From NCBI GenBank assembly GCA_030635025.1, contig DAOVZQ010000033.1, positions 1 to 10,680 on the forward strand: a DNA stretch of 10,680 nucleotides, written 5' to 3'. Source of the DNA: a bacterium. Its GTDB lineage: Bacteria; Krumholzibacteriota; Krumholzibacteriia; LZORAL124-64-63. A program made the position numbers and the translations under genes. The notes below the pieces were generated by a model. The model saw only the letters and a program-made list of their open reading frames with translations. It was not told the origin of the DNA and did no database searches. Positions 7,306-10,680 of this stretch are shown here, piece after piece (position 1 is the stretch's first letter; every line of letters starts with the position of its first letter).

Positions 7306-7406
7306 TTCAGACGCCCCGGCAGATACCCCCACACGTTCAAATCATGGGAAACCAATACCTGGACGTGTTTCACACCTTGCCCAAAGTGCCGGGTATTGAC
7401 ATGATC

Positions 7407-7430
7407 GACTCCGTACACCAACCGGGAGTC
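7407..7430 (+). promoter_or_regulatory. Hairpin that can mask the ribosome-binding site of the next gene
   Basis: GACTCC (7407-7412) is complementary to GGAGTC (7425-7430) across a 12-nt loop. The 3' half contains GGAG (7425-7428), the Shine-Dalgarno lying 5 nt before the ATG at 7434. If the hairpin forms in the mRNA it would hide the ribosome site. The stem is only 6 bp, so it may be chance. A TTGACA at 7396-7401 resembles a -35 box, but no convincing -10 box lies at the right spacing. Confidence 0.35.
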
Positions 7431-7433
7431 GTT

Positions 7434-7934
7434 ATGCGTTTACTGTTTGTCATCGCCTTGATTGCTTTGCCGATGGCGGCTTGCGCCGATGATCTGGCCT
7501 CCATTGCCTGGCTCGAAGGGGAGTGGCAGGGCTATTCGATCATGGGTGAGAAGTCCAACGTCAATCACAAGGAATTCCGCTTCGAGCAGGCGGGGCACTA
7601 TCTGGTCGAGCGGACGGTGGCCATGTTTCCGCCGGCCGAGCCGTCCACCGAGTACGAGACGCATCAGGACATGAACGTCTTCTATGTGATCGGCGACGAG
7701 TTGCGGGCCAAGGCCTTCTTCGTGGAGGGGTTCGTCCAGTCGTCGACGGTGACTTTGGATGGGGCGAAGGTGATCATCGAGAGTACCGAGGTGGAAGGCG
7801 GACCGCCGGGCATGCGCACACGACTGACCTACGTGCGCGGCGATGGGGATGGTTTCACGGGCACGTTCGAGATCGACTGGTCGGGCGAGGGATATCAGCC
7901 CATGTCGACCTACGAGTTCAAGCGTCTGAACTGA
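7434..7934 (+). CDS. Small secreted protein, lipocalin-like/heme-binding-barrel type domain
   Basis: This 166-residue protein has a signal peptide (MRLLFVIALIALPMAACADD). Signal peptidase I cleavage after ACA is plausible; the MAAC sequence is a poor lipobox. The mature part opens with IAWLEGEWQGYS and continues with alternating beta strands such as NVNHKEFRFEQ, HYLVERTVAM and MSTYEFKRLN at the end. This resembles small antiparallel barrels of the DUF1579/THAP4-like or lipocalin-like group. The ligand and function are unknown and the family match is tentative. The ATG at 7434 is preferred over in-frame upstream starts because it has GGAG at 5-nt spacing and begins a signal peptide; upstream codons translate the inverted repeat. 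It converges on the next gene, with a 3-nt gap between the stops. Confidence 0.75.
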   Translation: MRLLFVIALIALPMAACADDLASIAWLEGEWQGYSIMGEKSNVNHKEFRFEQAGHYLVERTVAMFPPAEPSTEYETHQDMNVFYVIGDELRAKAFFVEGFVQSSTVTLDGAKVIIESTEVEGGPPGMRTRLTYVRGDGDGFTGTFEIDWSGEGYQPMSTYEFKRLN

Positions 7935-7937
7935 TTC

Positions 7938-8939
7938 TCACCGATACAGGATCTTGACGGCACCCCACGTGCTCGCCGTGTTGCCTGCGCCGCAATCGGT
8001 GTCGTCGTAGGTGATGTCGCCGGTGCCGCCCATGGTCGTGTGGTCAAGATCGCAGCAGCGCAGGACGATGCTGCTGCTGCCCGTCACCAGACCGGCCTTG
8101 CCCGTGAGGGCCGAATTGCCGGCGAAACGGGTTTCACCCACCACGACGTTCGCGGCGAAATCAAGGTAGAGTCCTCCGCCGGAATCGTCGGCATGATTGT
8201 CCAGAAGCTCACAGTCGATCATTTCGGAGAGCGTACCCTTGATGGCGACGGCCCCGCCCATTGTGGCCGTATTGTCTTCGAATACACACTTTTCCAGCCG
8301 GGGCGCGTTGTCCGCACCCGAGGTATAGAACCCTCCGCCCCAACCTCCGGCGCGGTTGTTCCTGAAGATGCAGGACTTCAGGATCGGATCGGCGAGACGG
8401 CTGCAAAACCCTCCACCGCTCCCGGCGTCGGCGACGTTGTCGGCGAAGAGGCATCTCTCCAGCAGGGGCTCCGATTCGTTGCAGTAGAAGCCCGCCCCGT
8501 CCTGTCCCGCGTAGTTGTGGATGAAGGCGCAGTCGCGGAAGGTCACGGTGGAGTGATTACAGAAGACGCCGCCGGCCGCCGCATCGACGCCGTTTGCGAA
8601 AGTGAACCCTTCGATGGATGTGCCCGGGCCCAGGTTGTCGCAGATCAGCCCGCGCCCCAGCCATCCCGCGTTGATCGTCGCACAGTCGGCCAGGCCGGTC
8701 TCGCTGCGCAGGACGACGCCGTCGGTCATCACCAGGTTGGTCTCCGCATAATTGCCGCAAGCCACCAGCACCGTGTCGCCGGCGACGGCGGCGGCCAGTC
8801 CGGCTTCGATACTGGGCTGATCCTGGGGGACGCGCCAGGTGCGGGCCGAACCCGTGGCGGCTATGAGCAGAATCAACAGGCCGGTCGTGACGGCGTAAAC
8901 GCGGCGGCGCCCGGATCCGGGCTTGCGGTTCGGACGCAA
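7938..8939 (-). CDS. Secreted cysteine-rich right-handed beta-helix (pectin-lyase-fold) repeat protein
   Basis: Starting at TTG 8939 this is a 333-residue protein with a basic N-terminus (RPNRKPGSGRRR), a hydrophobic export segment (about 14-32), and the opening WRVPQDQPSIEAGLAAAVAGDTVLVACGNY, which is typical of secreted beta-helix proteins. Five coils of about 26-27 residues follow (about 135-260), each with a C-x-[FL] step, an N-x-A turn and a GGGF/GAGF strand. Examples are DCAFIHNYAGQDGAGFYC, KSCIFRNNRAGGWGGGFYT and IDCELLDNHADDSGGGLYL. About 14 cysteines are present. No T9SS-type sorting domain is seen at the C-terminus. The frame stays open upstream to 9203, but that part overlaps the divergent gene. 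The TTG has AGGGAAGGA just upstream, with a tight 3-nt spacer, and places the signal correctly. Likely a surface or periplasmic structural/adhesion protein. Confidence 0.8.
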   Translation of the reverse strand: MRPNRKPGSGRRRVYAVTTGLLILLIAATGSARTWRVPQDQPSIEAGLAAAVAGDTVLVACGNYAETNLVMTDGVVLRSETGLADCATINAGWLGRGLICDNLGPGTSIEGFTFANGVDAAAGGVFCNHSTVTFRDCAFIHNYAGQDGAGFYCNESEPLLERCLFADNVADAGSGGGFCSRLADPILKSCIFRNNRAGGWGGGFYTSGADNAPRLEKCVFEDNTATMGGAVAIKGTLSEMIDCELLDNHADDSGGGLYLDFAANVVVGETRFAGNSALTGKAGLVTGSSSIVLRCCDLDHTTMGGTGDITYDDTDCGAGNTASTWGAVKILYR

Positions 8940-8982
8940 ATATCCTTCCCTGGGTGCTGGCCCACTCGATAGGAGATTGATA

Positions 8983-9672
8983 ATGCCTGCGTACAACAGC
9001 CTGCCTCCGGAGATGTTCGCCTTTCTTACCGATCTCGAGCGTAACAACCGACGGGAATGGTTCCAATCCAATAAATCACGATATGAAGAGTGTATCAAAG
9101 ATCCCGCTCTCGGTTTCATCGCTGATTTTGCCCCACGACTGACTAGGATCAGTCCCAATTTTCGGGCCGACGCCCGGGCGGTCGGCGGCTCGCTTTTCCG
9201 CATTTATCGCGATACCCGCTTCAGCAAGGACAAGACGCCCTACAAGACCCACGTGGGGATACATTTCCGACACGCGGAGGGAAAGTCGGTTCACTGTCCG
9301 GGCTTCTATCTTCATGTGGATCTGTACAAGCCCTTCGCCGGCATCGGGATCTGGCGTCCAGACGGTCCCACGCTCAAGTCCATCCGCGATGCCATCATCG
9401 CCGACCCCGACGGGTGGCGCAAGGCGAGCTCGGGCAAGGCTTTCACCCGGGCCTGGACCGTGACGGGCGATAAACTCAAGCGCGCCCCGCGTGGTTATCC
9501 GCAAGACCATCCGTTGGTCGAGGATCTCAAGTACAAGGACTTCACGGCCATCGCCGAGTTGAGCCCGGACGATCTGCTCGCCCCGGATTTCGCGCGCTCG
9601 CTGGCGACGCTCTTTCGCAAAGGGACGCCGTTCATGGAGTTCCTGTGTCGTGCCGTTGGCGTAGCGTACTGA
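8983..9672 (+). CDS. DUF2461 family protein
   Basis: This 229-residue protein matches DUF2461 (TIGR02453) well, both in length and in motifs: the N-terminal MFAFLTDLERNNRREWFQSN, the central RIYRDTRFSKDKTPYKTHVG, CPGFYLHVD and GIGIWRPDG. The family is widespread in bacteria and found in some eukaryotes. It is predicted cytosolic, since no signal peptide or membrane segment is visible, and its biochemical function is unknown. The ATG at 8983 has AGGAG 7 nt upstream (8971-8975); an in-frame upstream start at 8923 would run into the divergent gene and is rejected. Only 43 nt separate its start from that of the divergent beta-helix gene, and its stop is 4 nt from the convergent gene's stop. It is a housekeeping-like gene between two secreted-protein genes on the other strand. 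Confidence 0.92.
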   Translation: MPAYNSLPPEMFAFLTDLERNNRREWFQSNKSRYEECIKDPALGFIADFAPRLTRISPNFRADARAVGGSLFRIYRDTRFSKDKTPYKTHVGIHFRHAEGKSVHCPGFYLHVDLYKPFAGIGIWRPDGPTLKSIRDAIIADPDGWRKASSGKAFTRAWTVTGDKLKRAPRGYPQDHPLVEDLKYKDFTAIAELSPDDLLAPDFARSLATLFRKGTPFMEFLCRAVGVAY

Positions 9673-9676
9673 TTCG

Positions 9677-10680
9677 CTATTTCATCAGTGTAATGCGTTG
9701 CGATGCGACGGCGCCGCCGGCGTCGCGCATCCTGACCAGATAGACGCCGCTCGGCTGGACTCGGCCCGCGTCGTCGTCGCCCTGCCAGGTGACGACGCCT
9801 TCCAGGGCGCGGTTGTCGCGTTCCTGCAGAGTGCGCACCAGACGGCCGCGCGTGTCGTAGATGCGCAGTGCGATCGGCCCCGGCCGGGTAGCGTGCCAGG
9901 CGATGCGGGTGCGGGGATTGAAGGGGTTGGGATAGGCGAGCAGTTCGGCCCGCAAGGGTGCGTCGTTCTGCGGCGTCATCTCCACACCAACGGTGTGCAC
10001 GTCGGTTTTGAACGTGATGTCGTCCACGAAAAAACCAATCCGCCGCACGGCATGGTCGGAGCGGAATATAAATCGGAATTGAATCGCGTCCGTGTTGAAT
10101 TCGGAAAAGTCGAAGACGGCGCCACGCCAGTCCTCGATCTCACCCGACCAGCCCGGACGGGCGCTCAGGGCGGCCACGCTGGCGTGTGTATAGCCGGTCA
10201 GGGGCTCGACCGGCGTCCAGATCCCGTCAACCTTCAGTTCCAGGTTCACACCGTCGTAGCTCGACTCCATCGAGCACCAATAGTGAAAGCTCAACTGCAG
10301 CAGGTCCGTGTCGGGGAAGAAATAGACGGACGAGGTCAGGTATGAGAGGGCGTTGTTCGAGTAGTCGTCGGACAAGCCGACGGCCCAACAGGCTCCGGGA
10401 GAGAAGCCGTCGCCTGGGCCATGAGCGGGCGGTCCCCATTGCCAGTGGTAGCCGGAGGGCAGGTAGCCGGCTTCGGTGAAGAACGGTTCGTTGGCCGGGG
10501 CGACCCGCAGGGAGTAGGTATTGAAGCCGTCGGGATGATCGATCGGCGTGAAGACATGGGCGTGAGCGCCGTGCCAGGGCTTGTTGTCGTAGAGAACCGT
10601 GACGGCCTTGCCGATGGCCAGACCCGGCAGGTCGTAGGCTCCGTCGAGGCGTGTGTACGTAGGCTGGATGGGCTTGCCCG
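9677..10680 (-). CDS. Secreted protein with jelly-roll domain and C-terminal T9SS type A sorting domain (partial, 5' end outside window)
   Basis: The frame is open from the stop (9677-9679) to the window edge, giving about 333 residues of a longer protein. The N-terminal part in view includes AGYLPSGYHWQWGPPAHGPG, ACWAVGLSDDYSNNALSYLT, and later YDGVNLELKVDG, DWRGAVFDFS and FFVDDITF. This resembles the beta-sandwich domain beside M6/immune-inhibitor-A-type peptidases and other secreted enzymes; the catalytic part, if any, is outside the window. The last 90 residues form a T9SS type A / FlgD-Ig-like domain: AYPNPFNPRTRIAW, IALRIYDTRGRLVRTL, VTWQGDDDAGRVQPSGVYLVRM, ending QRITLMK. Such domains direct proteins through the type IX system to the surface in FCB bacteria. 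A TTG at 10375 is not the start, since coding similarity continues upstream. Confidence 0.85.
   Translation of the reverse strand, partial: GKPIQPTYTRLDGAYDLPGLAIGKAVTVLYDNKPWHGAHAHVFTPIDHPDGFNTYSLRVAPANEPFFTEAGYLPSGYHWQWGPPAHGPGDGFSPGACWAVGLSDDYSNNALSYLTSSVYFFPDTDLLQLSFHYWCSMESSYDGVNLELKVDGIWTPVEPLTGYTHASVAALSARPGWSGEIEDWRGAVFDFSEFNTDAIQFRFIFRSDHAVRRIGFFVDDITFKTDVHTVGVEMTPQNDAPLRAELLAYPNPFNPRTRIAWHATRPGPIALRIYDTRGRLVRTLQERDNRALEGVVTWQGDDDAGRVQPSGVYLVRMRDAGGAVASQRITLMK

Larger units (their letters stand above)
7149..7390. repeat. Long imperfect inverted repeat enclosing two hairpins (cloverleaf-like element)
   Basis: The core arms are 7200-7232 and 7314-7346. The reverse complement of the right arm matches the left at 30 of 33 positions (CATGATTTGAACGTGT, then a 6-nt patch with three transitions, then ATCTGCCGGGG). 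Going outward the arms still match with small gaps: left TCCAGGAATTGGTTT (7180-7194) against TCCAGGTATTGGTTT in the inverted right arm (7350-7364), then weaker matches (GCAGGGGTGAAG against GCAAGGTGTGAAA) to about 7161 and 7380. Similarity to 7149/7390 is marginal. The two internal hairpins at 7239-7261 and 7275-7305 complete a three-way junction. It could be a miniature inverted-repeat element, a REP-like repeat, a bidirectional terminator or a structured RNA. No second copy is seen in this window and no target-site duplication could be established. Confidence 0.85.

Noticed and set aside
7396..7424. Sigma-70 promoter from TTGACA at 7396
   Set aside because: The -35-like hexamer is perfect, but at 16-18 nt spacing there is no TATAAT-like sequence, so it is not called as a promoter.
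7278..7433. Upstream extension of the small secreted protein to a start at 7278
   Set aside because: It would place the signal peptide in mid-protein and translates the inverted repeat. ATG 7434 has its own ribosome site.
8160..8535. CRISPR-like or DNA-level tandem repeat
   Set aside because: The periodicity of about 80 nt comes from protein-level beta-helix coils; the nucleotide repeats are divergent and in frame.
8040..8972. 310-codon + strand frame opposite the beta-helix gene
   Set aside because: The minus-strand product has a signal peptide and regular beta-helix repeats; this frame is its shadow and has no family features.

Overview
This window is a GC-rich stretch of bacterial chromosome from an organism with a diderm (outer-membrane) envelope. 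It contains a predicted outer-membrane beta-barrel, an LSGC lipobox lipoprotein, and a secreted protein ending in a type IX secretion (T9SS) type A / FlgD-Ig-like sorting domain with the YPNPFNP signature. High GC, this sorting domain, beta-helix surface proteins and LVIVD/sulfatase-modifying-factor-fold lipoproteins together suggest the FCB superphylum, perhaps a Krumholzibacteriota- or Eisenbacteria-like lineage. That placement is inference; no ribosomal or marker gene is present.

Positions 1-7209 form one tight co-directional block on the + strand. It holds the last codons of an upstream gene (probably the poly-gamma-glutamate ligase pgsB/capB), pgsC/capC, a pgsW-type 'poly-gamma-glutamate system protein', a secreted protein with two similar predicted beta-sandwich modules, a predicted outer-membrane beta-barrel, a large lipoprotein (LVIVD propeller, Fn3, Ig-like, FGE/SUMF1-like domain), and a polytopic DUF1624/HGSNAT-type acyltransferase. 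Neighbouring genes overlap or are separated by at most 13 nt, so they are probably co-transcribed. Read together, the block looks like a polyglutamate (or related poly-amino-acid) synthesis module joined to periplasmic, outer-membrane and surface parts that a diderm would need for export, plus a possible modifying enzyme. Only PgsC and PgsW are family-level recognitions that tie the block to polyglutamate. The roles of the other genes are inferred from position. No pgsA/capA, capD or pgdS-like gene is seen here.

Positions 7149-7433 are non-coding apart from the acyltransferase 3' end. They hold a large imperfect inverted repeat (core arms 33 nt, 30 matching; the similarity continues outward over tens of bases) enclosing two hairpins, a cloverleaf-like element. 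Its left arm includes the last codons and stop of the acyltransferase gene. Next comes a small secreted protein (7434-7934) resembling lipocalin-like/heme-binding-barrel domains, with a Shine-Dalgarno that can be sequestered in a hairpin.

From 7938 to the end the genes alternate in strand. There is a secreted, cysteine-rich right-handed beta-helix protein (-), a DUF2461-family protein (+), and the C-terminal part of a secreted T9SS-sorted protein (-) that runs off the window. The convergent gene pairs are separated by only 3-4 nt. Long antisense open frames seen throughout are by-products of GC-rich codon use and were not annotated.
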